Source: Halorussus lipolyticus
GTDB lineage: Archaea > Halobacteriota > Halobacteria > Halobacteriales > Haladaptataceae
Assembly (NCBI RefSeq): GCF_029338375.1
Contig: NZ_CP119804.1
Location: 2,810,955 to 2,874,954, forward strand
Direction of reading: 5' to 3'
DNA: 64,000 bases
The notes under the pieces are model-generated. The model saw only the letters and a list, made by a program, of their open reading frames with translations. It made no database searches and had not been told where the DNA came from. The stretch's first letter is position 1. Each line of letters begins with the position of its first letter. Of the stretch, positions 52,298 through 61,500 are shown one piece after another. Both the position numbers and the translations under genes were made by a program.

Positions 52298-55054
52298 TCA
52301 TCGGTCGGTTTGCAGTCGCTCTTTCCACGCCTGCACCTCGTTCAGCAGTTCCACGGGTGCCGTCTCGCCCACCGAGAGGTCGGCGATTTCTTCGAGGACC
52401 TCCTCGGCGTCGTCGCCGAACTCCTCGCGCAGGTCGTCGGTCGGTTCGGACTCGTCGGCCGACGCCGTTTCGCTCTGCGTCATCTGGCCGCTCCCCACGT
52501 CGAAGACCACCTGCTTCGTGTCGCCGGAACCGCCTCCGGTTCCGCCCTTGGCCTCGATGGCCTCCTCCTCGCGGAGTTTGGCCAGCACGTCGCGCGACCG
52601 GTCCACGACCGGGTTCGGCACGCCTGCGAGGTCCGCGACGTGGATGCCGTAGGACCGGTCGGTCGGTCCCTCCTCGACGGTCCGGAGGAAAGTCACGTCG
52701 CCATCGGACTCGTCCGCCGGGCGGGACCCGGTCCCGCTGGAAGACGGCGGTTCGCCGTCGACCGCGACGTGGACGTTGTGAACCCTGTCGAGGTGGTCCG
52801 CGAGGGTGGTGAGTTCGTGGTAGTGAGTGGCGAACAGGGTCTTGGCCCGGACCTCGTTGTGGAGGTACTCGGTCGCGGACCACGCAATCGAGATGCCGTC
52901 GTAGGTCGCGGTTCCCCGGCCCACCTCGTCCAGAATCACGAGCGAGTCCTCGGTGGCGGAGTGGAGGATGTTCGATAGCTCCTGCATCTCGACCATGAAG
53001 GTCGAGCGTCCCTGCGCGAGTTCGTCCAGCGCGCCGACTCGGGTGTAGATACCGTCCACGAGGCCGATGTCGGCCGACTTCGCGGGGACGAAGCTCCCGA
53101 TTTGACCGAGGAGCGCAATCAACGCGACCTGTCGCATGTAGGTCGATTTCCCCGACATGTTCGGGCCGGTCACGACCAGAAACTGGCGCTCGTCGGTCAT
53201 CCGCAAGTCGTTGGGGACGAACTCGGTGGTGCGCTCCACGACCGGGTGGCGGCCCGCCTCGATGTCGAGGTTCCCGGCTTCTCGGAGGGTGGGGCGAACC
53301 CAGTCGTTCTCGACGGCGTGGACCGCGAGGCTGGCCAGCGCGTCGATTTCGGCGAGGACGCGGCCCACCGACTGCAGGAGGTCGGCCTCCTCTGCAACCT
53401 CCTCGCGCAACTCGGAGAACAGTTCGTACTCCAGTTCGCCGCGCTGTTCTTCGAGGCGGAGAATCTGTCGCTCGCGCTCGTCCAACTCGTCGGTGGTGTA
53501 TCGCTCGGAGTTTTTGAGGCTCTTGAGGCGGTCGTAGCGGTCGGGCACGTGGTCGGTCTCGGAGTTGCCGACTTGGATGTAGTAGCCGTCGGTCTTGTTC
53601 CGGTCAACCGTGAGGTGGGTGATGCCGGTCTTGCGCTTCTCGCGGTCGTCGAGGGTGGCAAGCCACTCCTCGGCCTCGTCGTGCTGGTCGATGAGTTCGT
53701 CCAGTTCCGGGTCGTGGCCCCGGCGAAAGAGGCCGCCCTCGGTGACGGTCCCCGGCGGGTCGGCCACGATTGCGCCCAACTCCTCGCGCAGTTCCGCGGC
53801 GGCCTCCCGGTCGGGCCGGGCGACGATTTCGGCGAGGGGCGAGTCTGCGAGGGTGGGGTCCGACGAGATAGCGTCTGCGACCTCGGGCAGGAGCGCCAGC
53901 GTCTCCCGAACTCGCAGGAGGTCCCGAGCGTCGGCGCTCCCGTGGGCCGACTTGCTCGCCAGTCGTTCGAGGTCGTAGGCGTCGTCTAAGGTCTCGCGGA
54001 CCGTCTCACGGGCCAGCGCGGAGTCGGCAAACGCCGCCACCGAATCGGCGCGCTGGCGGAGCGTCGGCAGGTCCCTGCGAGGACGCTGAAGCCACTCCTT
54101 CAGCAGGCGCTTGCCCGGACTCGTCACGGTGTGGTCGATGGTAGCAAACAGCGAGCCATCGCGGTCGCCCTGCATCGTCTCGGTGAGTTCGAGGTTGCGC
54201 TGGGTCGTGGCGTCGAGCGAAACGTGGTCGTCGCCCTCGTAGGACTGGAGGCGAGTCATCGAGGAGGTCACGCCGGTTCCGGTCTCCTCGACGTAGGAGA
54301 GGAGCGCGCCCGCAGACTGCACCGCTGGCTGTTCGTTCGTGGTCGTTCCGCCGTCGTCCAAGCCGACGCTGGCCAGCGTCTCCTGCCCGAACTGTTCTTT
54401 GGTCTCGTGGGTCGCTCGGCCCGGCGCGAAGGCGTCGGCGCGGTGGAGGGTGAGCGTCGCGTCGGTTTGCTCGCGGAGGCGAGCGAGGAGCGCGTCGTCG
54501 TTGCGAACCTCGGGACCCGGCAGGACCTCTACCGGGTCGAAGCGGTAGAGTTCGGTGAACACGCGGTCCGCGGCGGTGTCGGCGTCCTCGGCTTGGACTT
54601 CCGTCACGAGGAATCGGCCAGTGGTCACGTCCGCAAAGGCGAGTCCGTACTCCTCGGGCGCGACCCGGACGACGCTGGCGAGATACTGGGCGTCGGCGTC
54701 CGTGGTTTCCAGCAGGGTGCCGGGGGTGACGACGCGAGTGATTTCTCGGGCGTGGCCGTCGGGGGTCTCGTGCTGGTCCGCGATGGCGACCCGGTAGCCG
54801 CGCTCGACCAACTGCTTGAGGTGGGGCGTGAGTTTGTCCACCGGCACGCCCGCCATCGGGTAGTTCGACCCGTGAGACGACTTCTGGGAGACTTTGAGGT
54901 CTAGCAGGTCCGCGACCTCCTCGGCGTCCTCGCCGAAGAACTCGTAGAAGTCCCCGACCTGCATCACGAGGTAGTCGGCGTCGGTCTCGGCCTTGAGCGA
55001 GAGAAACTCGCCGACGATACCCCCGACCTCGTTGGCTTCAGACACGGCGACCAC
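52298..55054 (-). CDS. mutS: DNA mismatch repair protein MutS
   Basis: 918 residues, MutS1 type. The mismatch-reading motif is GDFYEFFGEDAEEVADL (Phe-x-Glu), followed by the connector, the lever/clamp domain and the ATPase: GPNMSGKSTYMRQ (Walker A, about residues 629-637), SFMVEMQELSNIL-type and DEVGRGTATYDG (Walker B/signature), then ATHYHELTTL. The C-terminal 80 residues include an HhH-like acidic tail. It pairs with MutL (34456). The start is uncertain: the longest frame opens with GTG at 55054 and a second GTG lies at 55045; there is no ATG before residue 30, which is inside domain I. Confidence 0.95.
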   Translation of the reverse strand: MVAVSEANEVGGIVGEFLSLKAETDADYLVMQVGDFYEFFGEDAEEVADLLDLKVSQKSSHGSNYPMAGVPVDKLTPHLKQLVERGYRVAIADQHETPDGHAREITRVVTPGTLLETTDADAQYLASVVRVAPEEYGLAFADVTTGRFLVTEVQAEDADTAADRVFTELYRFDPVEVLPGPEVRNDDALLARLREQTDATLTLHRADAFAPGRATHETKEQFGQETLASVGLDDGGTTTNEQPAVQSAGALLSYVEETGTGVTSSMTRLQSYEGDDHVSLDATTQRNLELTETMQGDRDGSLFATIDHTVTSPGKRLLKEWLQRPRRDLPTLRQRADSVAAFADSALARETVRETLDDAYDLERLASKSAHGSADARDLLRVRETLALLPEVADAISSDPTLADSPLAEIVARPDREAAAELREELGAIVADPPGTVTEGGLFRRGHDPELDELIDQHDEAEEWLATLDDREKRKTGITHLTVDRNKTDGYYIQVGNSETDHVPDRYDRLKSLKNSERYTTDELDERERQILRLEEQRGELEYELFSELREEVAEEADLLQSVGRVLAEIDALASLAVHAVENDWVRPTLREAGNLDIEAGRHPVVERTTEFVPNDLRMTDERQFLVVTGPNMSGKSTYMRQVALIALLGQIGSFVPAKSADIGLVDGIYTRVGALDELAQGRSTFMVEMQELSNILHSATEDSLVILDEVGRGTATYDGISIAWSATEYLHNEVRAKTLFATHYHELTTLADHLDRVHNVHVAVDGEPPSSSGTGSRPADESDGDVTFLRTVEEGPTDRSYGIHVADLAGVPNPVVDRSRDVLAKLREEEAIEAKGGTGGGSGDTKQVVFDVGSGQMTQSETASADESEPTDDLREEFGDDAEEVLEEIADLSVGETAPVELLNEVQAWKERLQTDR

Positions 55055-55389
55055 CGCCGCCCGAGGACGAATGCGCGAGTAGAGTCATAGTCGAGAGACA
55101 GGGGCGACGCCGACTAAAACGGCACGGGTTCGGGGTGAAAGTGGTGAGTCTGTCGGCGGCGCGCTGACGTGGGCGGTCGCTACGAACTGGCGGAGTAGAT
55201 ATATTTTCCTTGATTAAACATTTCTATAGACATATTTAGGAAATATTTTAATATCTATTATGGGCCGTCCGTCGCTGGGAGTTCGGTGAAACCATGTCGT
55301 CATGAGTGCCCCGAGGAGCCGTGTTCGGAACGATGACGCGAAAAAGGCCAGCAGAACGACGGCGGGAGGCGAAACCTAACTGCGGGGCG
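55055..55389. other. Intergenic region between mutS and the MMPL gene
   Basis: No gene. Between 55194 and 55262 it is strongly AT-rich and contains catatttaggaaatatttt (55231-55249), a motif shared with other gaps, inside an imperfect inverted repeat. Since the MMPL transcript runs toward it, it may include its terminator. GC-rich sequence near 55070-55190 leads to mutS. Confidence 0.5.
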
Positions 55390-57870
55390 TTACTTGTCGG
55401 CCATCGCGTCGGTGGTGCGGTCGGACGATTCAACGAGGTCAGCGCCCACGAATCGCGCCCAGACTGCGAGGAAACTCGGGAGGACGAAGACGCTCGTCAC
55501 GAACGAGAACACGAGCGAGAGTGCGACGATTATCCCGGTGTTGGCCGACTGGGTGAACGGCGACAGCGCGAGCGTGGCGAACGCTCCGGCCGTCGTGACC
55601 GTGCTACCGAACAGCGCCCCGCCGGTGCCAGTGACGGTTTCGGTCAGCGCGTCGTACGCGGTCCGACCGGGCCGATACTCCTGTAGGAATCGGTCGCTGA
55701 TGTGGATGCTGTAGTCCACGCCGAGGCCGATAACCAGTCCGAACATCAGCGCGGTGTTGAACGTAATCGGCACGCCGATGACGAGCATGCTGATGACCAC
55801 GAACGCGATGACGAGCGCGATGGGAACCGTCGTGACGACTCCGAGGGTCGCGCTCCCCTCCTTGAACCGGTAGACCAGCGACAGCAGAGCGAGGATGGCC
55901 GCCAGCGATGCCATCAGCGACGTGAACGCACTGTCGGCGACGATGGCGAGTTCGACGTCGTTGATGACCGGTTGCCCGGTGGCAGTCGCGGTGACACCTG
56001 CTCCGTCACCTTCGGCAGTCGTCGTGGCGTCGCGGAGAACGGAGGCCACGGCCGCCGACTCGGCGGTCTGGTCGGTCTGGATGACGAGGCGCAGGGAGCG
56101 ATACTCGCCGTCGGTTCGCTCGACTACTGCCGATGCCCGGTCGGGTGCGACCTCGTAGAACTTGTCGTAGACCGCTTCGAGGTTGCGGTCGGGGACGCCG
56201 TTCCCGTCAGTATCGGCGTTCCGGAACACGCTGGCGAACTCGGAGTTCCGTTCGGCGACGAGTTGCATCGCAGTTATCGGTCCGGTCGTCGGGACCGACC
56301 CGTCGGCCCGTTCGTAGGCCACCTCGTCGTCGGTCACGACCGACCGGGCGTCGGCTACTCGTTCGAGGGTGTTCGCTCCGGTTACGTCGCCCTCGACGAG
56401 TATCTGAGACGGTTGGTAATCAGACCGCGAAACGAGGTAGTTCTGCTTCACGTAGTCCACGTCGTCGAGGTACTCGAACTGGGGCACTCGAAGCGGTTCG
56501 GGCAAGTCCTGTTGCCACCCCTCGGGTTGTTCGAGCGACCCCTCTAGGGACCGGTCGAGGCTATCCCACGCGACGACTCCTCCGGCACCCACGACGACCG
56601 AGACGAGGATGACCGCCGCCGCCGACACGCGAGCGATTTTGACACCGCCCGAGAGCAACTCTCCGACGGTGCCGTCGGTGGTTCCGAGGGCGGGTTTCGT
56701 TCGGCCGATGCCGAACCGTTCGAGGAGGCCGTCGAGTTCGACCTTCAGTGCGGGCACCAGCGTCACGAACACGACGAACGCGGCCACGACCCCGAGGCTC
56801 ATGGCGACCGTCAGATGTCGAATCTGGGAGACGGGACTCCGGACGTTCGAGAGGAACCCGATAACCGTCGTCACGGTCACGAGTGCCAGCGCGGAACTCA
56901 CCCCCGCGAGTGCGACCCGCATCGGTGGCCGAATCCCGTCCGAATCGCCGCGCTCCTCGCGGTAGCGCATGAAGATGTGAATCCCGTAGTCGATGCTCAG
57001 GCCGATTATCAGTATCGGTGCCAGAATCGCTGTCGGCCCGAACGGGACGCCGAGCCAGCCGACGAGGCCCAGCATGAACAGCAGGGTCAACAGGACGCCG
57101 GAGAGACCGAGTAGAATGTCGAAGATGTCTCGATAGGTGAACGCGAGCGCGACGACGACGAGGACCAGCGCCAGCGGCCCGACCAGTTCGAGAATCTGCA
57201 TGTTTATCCGGCCGAGAATGTTGTTACCTGCCGGTCCCTGAATGAGGAAGTACGACTCGTCGGGTGTCTCGCGTAGTTCGTCGTGAAGGGCCTCCTGTGC
57301 CCTGTAGACCGTAATCTCCGGTCTCGTACTCGGTTCGTCGAAGCGGAAGACCATTCGTCGCCCGGCCGCGGTCGCAGTGCCCGGTTCGTAGGTCTTGGGC
57401 ATCAACTGAAGCGCGTCTGACCCCGGAGCGAGTACCCCCGACACTACCTGTTCGACTTCGGACTCGCTCATGGATTCCAGCGTTGCTATCTGCTGGTCGA
57501 GGGTCATGTCGGTGTCGCCTGCCGCCCGCGTCGCCACGATGTTGGCGACCCCGATGACCGGTCGTTCGTCGTCACCAATATCAGCGATGGTCTCGTTCTC
57601 GCGCACCTGCTGTTGGTATCTGAGCGACGACAATAGCGACTCTTTCGAGAGGACGTTTCCGTCCGACGACCGGATGTAGACTGCTGTGAGAGACGTGTTT
57701 TCCCCCGACGTGTGGTAGTTCTCTTGGATGTATTCGAGTTTCTTTTCCGGCGCAGTCGTCGGCCCGACATCGGTATCAGACGGGCCTTGGAGCATCGTGA
57801 CACCGAATCCGACAGTGCCGACGAGTATCAAGACGAGTAGAATGGTCACTCGGCTATGTTCCGTGACCAT
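55390..57870 (-). CDS. MMPL/RND-superfamily membrane exporter
   Basis: 826 residues from ATG at 57870 (MVTEHSRVTILLVLILVGTV). The frame opens with TTG at 57903, but that codon lies within about 17 nt of the TATA-like ttagtaataatatcgg and would precede the transcription start. There are twelve helices in two homologous halves, each with a large extracytoplasmic loop. The halves share GPTAILAPILIIGLSIDYGIHIFMRYREER and LMFGLVIGLGVDYSIHI-type segments containing the proton-relay Asp of the family. The family exports lipids, antibiotics or other hydrophobic molecules. It lies divergent from, and about 430 bp away from, the lanthipeptide precursor, so a role with it is conceivable but unproven. 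Confidence 0.85.
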   Translation of the reverse strand: MVTEHSRVTILLVLILVGTVGFGVTMLQGPSDTDVGPTTAPEKKLEYIQENYHTSGENTSLTAVYIRSSDGNVLSKESLLSSLRYQQQVRENETIADIGDDERPVIGVANIVATRAAGDTDMTLDQQIATLESMSESEVEQVVSGVLAPGSDALQLMPKTYEPGTATAAGRRMVFRFDEPSTRPEITVYRAQEALHDELRETPDESYFLIQGPAGNNILGRINMQILELVGPLALVLVVVALAFTYRDIFDILLGLSGVLLTLLFMLGLVGWLGVPFGPTAILAPILIIGLSIDYGIHIFMRYREERGDSDGIRPPMRVALAGVSSALALVTVTTVIGFLSNVRSPVSQIRHLTVAMSLGVVAAFVVFVTLVPALKVELDGLLERFGIGRTKPALGTTDGTVGELLSGGVKIARVSAAAVILVSVVVGAGGVVAWDSLDRSLEGSLEQPEGWQQDLPEPLRVPQFEYLDDVDYVKQNYLVSRSDYQPSQILVEGDVTGANTLERVADARSVVTDDEVAYERADGSVPTTGPITAMQLVAERNSEFASVFRNADTDGNGVPDRNLEAVYDKFYEVAPDRASAVVERTDGEYRSLRLVIQTDQTAESAAVASVLRDATTTAEGDGAGVTATATGQPVINDVELAIVADSAFTSLMASLAAILALLSLVYRFKEGSATLGVVTTVPIALVIAFVVISMLVIGVPITFNTALMFGLVIGLGVDYSIHISDRFLQEYRPGRTAYDALTETVTGTGGALFGSTVTTAGAFATLALSPFTQSANTGIIVALSLVFSFVTSVFVLPSFLAVWARFVGADLVESSDRTTDAMADK

Positions 57871-58068
57871 CTCGGCGAGTCGGTCGATACGTTTACTATT
57901 CAATTTACGACACCTTAGTAATAATATCGGAGTACACAGAAGTATTATATCTTCGATTCTCCAGTCGGGCAGTTGGCAGGTCAGCGAGGAACGATGCTCC
58001 GAAACAAATTGGATTTAATATATAAATATACTGGTGGCGCTCAGAATGGAGTATAGGGCCTCACACTA

Positions 58069-58151
58069 CGTTTCCAATTAAGCGTCGTCGGCATCTACTA
58101 TCTGGGTTCTGTCGCTACGAAACATACGTATTTTGAAATTAATTGGAAACG
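58069..58151. promoter_or_regulatory. 13-bp inverted repeat upstream of the precursor gene
   Basis: cgtttccaattaa (58069-58081) and ttaattggaaacg (58139-58151) are exact reverse complements with 57 bp between. They lie between two identical TATA-like blocks and about 150 bp before the precursor. This could be a two-site operator or, in RNA, a stem. No dedicated regulator gene is present in the cluster. Confidence 0.5.
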
Positions 58152-58256
58152 AACGAGTATATCGCCGAGACGGGTTCGCGCAATAGGTTTAATACCAGAT
58201 ATATTCTACAAATTAACGCTTTAAAATAGATTAAACTATCAATACTTAATATTAGA

Positions 58257-58270
58257 TTTAATATATAAAT
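58257..58270 (+). promoter_or_regulatory. TATA box of the lanthipeptide precursor gene
   Basis: tttaatatataaat, centred near 58264, predicts transcription starting near 58290, leaving about 13 nt of leader before the ATG at 58303. Confidence 0.6.
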
Positions 58271-58302
58271 TTAAGTGGATACAGGCCGTCCTTGAGAATG
58301 CG

Positions 58303-58398
58303 ATGTTCGAAAACAAGTACACGCCGGAAGAGCCCAGCATCACTGACGCCGAAGAACAGGACCTTCAGCTCTCCTGTCAGAACATCAGCTGCAACTAA
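58303..58398 (+). CDS. lanA: Candidate class II lanthipeptide precursor
   Basis: 31 residues, too short for most gene finders. The N-terminal part is an acidic, cysteine-free leader-like segment (MFENKYTPEEPSITDAEEQD). The tail LQLSCQNISCN holds both cysteines (25 and 30), Ser 24 and Ser 29, with Thr 7, Ser 12 and Thr 14 in the leader part. Dehydrated Ser and Cys could form one or two lanthionine rings in a core of about 8-11 residues. No Gly-Gly or Gly-Ala cleavage motif is present. It lies 150 bp before a LanM gene on the same strand, has its own TATA box and is followed by a terminator-like hairpin. The plus-strand frame overlapping from 58292 in another phase is a shadow. The symbol is functional shorthand only. 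Confidence 0.75.
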   Translation: MFENKYTPEEPSITDAEEQDLQLSCQNISCN

Positions 58399-58409
58399 GC
58401 TGAACAGTG

Positions 58410-58436
58410 CGTCCCAACCGGGACGTTTCATTTTTG
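58410..58436 (+). terminator. Hairpin plus T-run after the precursor gene
   Basis: cgtccc-aacc-gggacg, a 6-bp perfect stem with a 4-nt loop, is followed by tttcattttt. It lies 11 nt after the precursor stop and would give an abundant short precursor mRNA with little readthrough into lanM, the common logic of lantibiotic clusters. T-runs also serve as archaeal terminators on their own. Confidence 0.55.
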
Positions 58437-58516
58437 TGACGAAGATACAGACGGGTAGCCGCGAGCTACTCTGCTGGCGAGCCTCATGATTTACATTTTG
58501 TAATATAATAAATTAA

Positions 58517-58524
58517 AACTTATA
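58517..58524 (+). promoter_or_regulatory. TATA box of the LanM gene
   Basis: aaacttata (about 58516-58524) is centred 27-29 nt before the ATG at 58549, so lanM probably has its own leaderless promoter. The 58437-58515 stretch before it contains no further precursor-like frame. Confidence 0.5.
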
Positions 58525-58548
58525 GATGTAGGTTCTTACTATCGACAT

Positions 58549-61500
58549 ATGACTCTCATCTCCGGTGAACGACGGGAAATCGCGGCCGGAGCGCAGTCGC
58601 TTCGCGCTCGACTCGAATCTTCTGATGCCGGTGCTGGCCTCCCCGACGAGGAGATAGCGGACCTCGTTGAACTGTGGGCCGACAACGTTGCCGACGGCGA
58701 CCACGACGGGTTCGCCAAGCGACTCGACCGAGACGAACTGACTGAATCTGACGTGCGGAACCGACTCGAAGCGGGGCAACTCCCGGACGACGACTCGGTG
58801 CCCGACTGGATGGATACCGTCAACGAAATCCACGAGTATGTCGCCACCACCGACCCACCGACGCTCGGACCTGCTGGTGACGAGTCTCCGTTCGAACACG
58901 TCCTTGCACCGATAGTCGAGTACGCCACCGCTCGACTCGACTGCCGACCCTTCGACGAGCAGTTCGGGACCGAAGCGACCGAGATGGTCCGCCAGAGCCT
59001 CCACGACCGCCTCCAGACGCTCACCGGACAGGTGCTGTTCATCGAGTTCAAGAAGTTCTTGGAGACCGAGGAGTTCGCGGACGACGGACCACGCCCCGGC
59101 TATCGGGCCTTCGTCGGCCACCAACTCGAAACGGGACTCCGCGGACTGTTCCTCGAATATCCGGTTCTCGCTCGACTGACCGTGACCTTCGTGGAAAACT
59201 GGCTCGCTGGAGTCGCGGAGCTGGCTACCCGACTCGAACGCGACCGGTCCGAACTCGAAGCGATTTTCGCCGACGGCGACGAACTCGGTCCCGTCACCGC
59301 CGTCGAATCCACTGGCGATTACCACGCCAGCGGTCGGTGCGTCTTCCGCGTCGAGTTCGGGTCAGGCGTCACCCTTGCGTACAAACCGCGGCCAATCGAA
59401 CCCGAAGCAACGTTTAACCGCTTCCTCTCGTGGGTCAACGACGAATCGGACCTCCTCGATTTCCGCACGATGACGTGTCTCGCCCGAGACGGCTACGGGT
59501 GGGTCGAGTGGATAACGTCCGAATCCTGTCCCGACACCGACGCCGTCTCGCGGTACTATCGGCGTGTCGGGATGCTCGTGGCGATTCTCTACTCGTTGCA
59601 GTTCGTGGACGGGAACTTAGAAAACGTCCTCGTCGCTGGCGAACACCCCATGATACTCGACCTCGAAACGGTCTTCCATCCGGTTCGGTCCGACCCGTAC
59701 CGACTCGGCGACGAGAACCTATTCGACATCATCGAGGAGTCCGTGGTCTCTACCGGCATCGTTCCGGTTGACCTCTCGGACCAGAACATGGAGGGCGTCG
59801 GCGGAATCGATGCCGAGGAGGCGGTGCAGTCGGAAGTCGTCTCTCGCGTGTTTACCGACGTGAACACCGACCAGATGGAACTGGAGTTCGAGAATACGGT
59901 GACTATCGAGGGGCAGTCTATCCCCCGAATCGACGGCGAACCGGAGGGACCGCGCGACTACCCGGACGACATCGTGACTGGGTTCGAGGAGGCGTATCGG
60001 TTCCTCCTCGACGCGCGTGACCGGATGCTGGCGGACGACGGTCCGATTTCGTGGTTCGAGGACACCGAAGTTCGGTTCATCTATCGAAGCTCCGGGACCT
60101 ACGGTCGGACCCGCCGACCGATGGTAACCTCGAGGTATCTCCGTTCCGGAGCGCGGTGCGGTGCCCGTATCGAACTGCTGACGAGTTGGTTCGACTTCGA
60201 CGACCACGAGGCCGACCTCTGGCGACTGTACGAGGCCGAACGAGACGCCCTCTGGGAGTACGACATCCCTCGGTTGACCGTCAACACCAGCGATACCCGA
60301 CTGTTCCACCGGGGGAACGTCGTCAGCGACACCTTCGACTCGTCGCCCGTCGAACAGGTTCGCGACCGAATCGAGTCGATGAGCGAGGCCGACCTCCGCG
60401 AGCAGTCCGACTACCTGCGTCTTGGCTACGACCCCGACCCGCTTCGCAACCCCTCTCCGCCGGCGGACTTCGACGGCGACCCGGACCATCTCGACGCCGA
60501 AACCGCCGAGCGAACGGCGAGGGACATCTTTTCCCGGTTGCGCGAGGACGCGGTTTGGAACGACGGCGACCGGCAGTGGTACACTCGGACCAACACGGGC
60601 AACGGACTCTACGTCCATCCGCTCCGAGACGACCTCTACGAGGGTCGGGTCGGCATCGGTCTCTACAGTAGCGCACTCGCCTCAGTGTTCGGCGGCGACG
60701 AGTACCGGTCCTTCGCCGAGGAGGCCGTCGCGCCGGTCCTCGCGGAGGTCACGGCCGGTGACTACGAGGCCCGAAAGTTCGGCGCGTGCCACGGTGTCGG
60801 GTCGCTGGTCTACGGGTTCACGAAGATGGCCGACCTCCTCGGTGACGACCGGTACGCCGACGCCGCCCTCGAACTCTCGACGGAGATAACGCCGGAGGCG
60901 CTCGAACGCGACGACTCCTACGACCTCATCGGCGGGACGGCCGGTGGGATTCTGGGCTTGCTCGCGCTCTACGACCGGGTCGGCGACGACGCCCTGCTCG
61001 AACGAGCGACCGCGGCAGGAGAGTATCTCTTGTCGAACCGCATCGAGTCAGACGGCGTCCAAGTCTGGAACACTGACGACGGCGAGAAGCGCACGCTGAA
61101 CGGTTCCGGGCACGGTGTCGCGGGCATCGCTCTCGCGCTGTTCGAACTCGGCCACGTGGCTGATGCGCCTCGATTCGCGGACGTAGCGATGGAGAGTCTC
61201 GCGTTCGAGGACCACCACTATTCGTGTACTCACGAGGGGTGGCCCGACTTTCGGTTCGGCGACTACCGACCGGGATGGTGTGCCGGGAGTTCGGGCATCG
61301 GACTCGCTCGACTCCGGATGCTCGAAATCGAGGAGCGTGACTCGCTTCGGCGCGACGTAGAGCGAGCGCTCGACGGTATCGACCACCGAACCCTCGCCGA
61401 CCGCGACCACATCTGTTGCGGGAACTTTAGCCGAGTCGAGTTCCTCCTCGAAGCGAGTCGAACCCTCGGTGACGACCGGTATCGCCGGCAGGCCGAAACG

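Larger units (their letters stand above)
57871..58302. other. AT-rich control region before the lanthipeptide cluster
   Basis: No gene. It holds promoters in both directions. The 16-bp block gatttaatatataaat occurs twice, at 58012-58027 and 58255-58270, the second serving the precursor gene. A 13-bp perfect inverted repeat (58069-58081 and 58139-58151) sits between them. The rest is AT-rich with no coding signal; the short frame after the first block (11 codons) has no cysteine. Confidence 0.6.

Noticed and set aside
58042..58081. 11-codon frame after the first TATA block as a second precursor
   Set aside because: Lacks cysteine and any leader; more likely a decayed copy or chance.
58292..58489. 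65-codon plus-strand frame overlapping the lanthipeptide precursor
   Set aside because: Runs through the terminator hairpin, has basic Ser/Arg/Thr composition, and is out of phase with the precursor.
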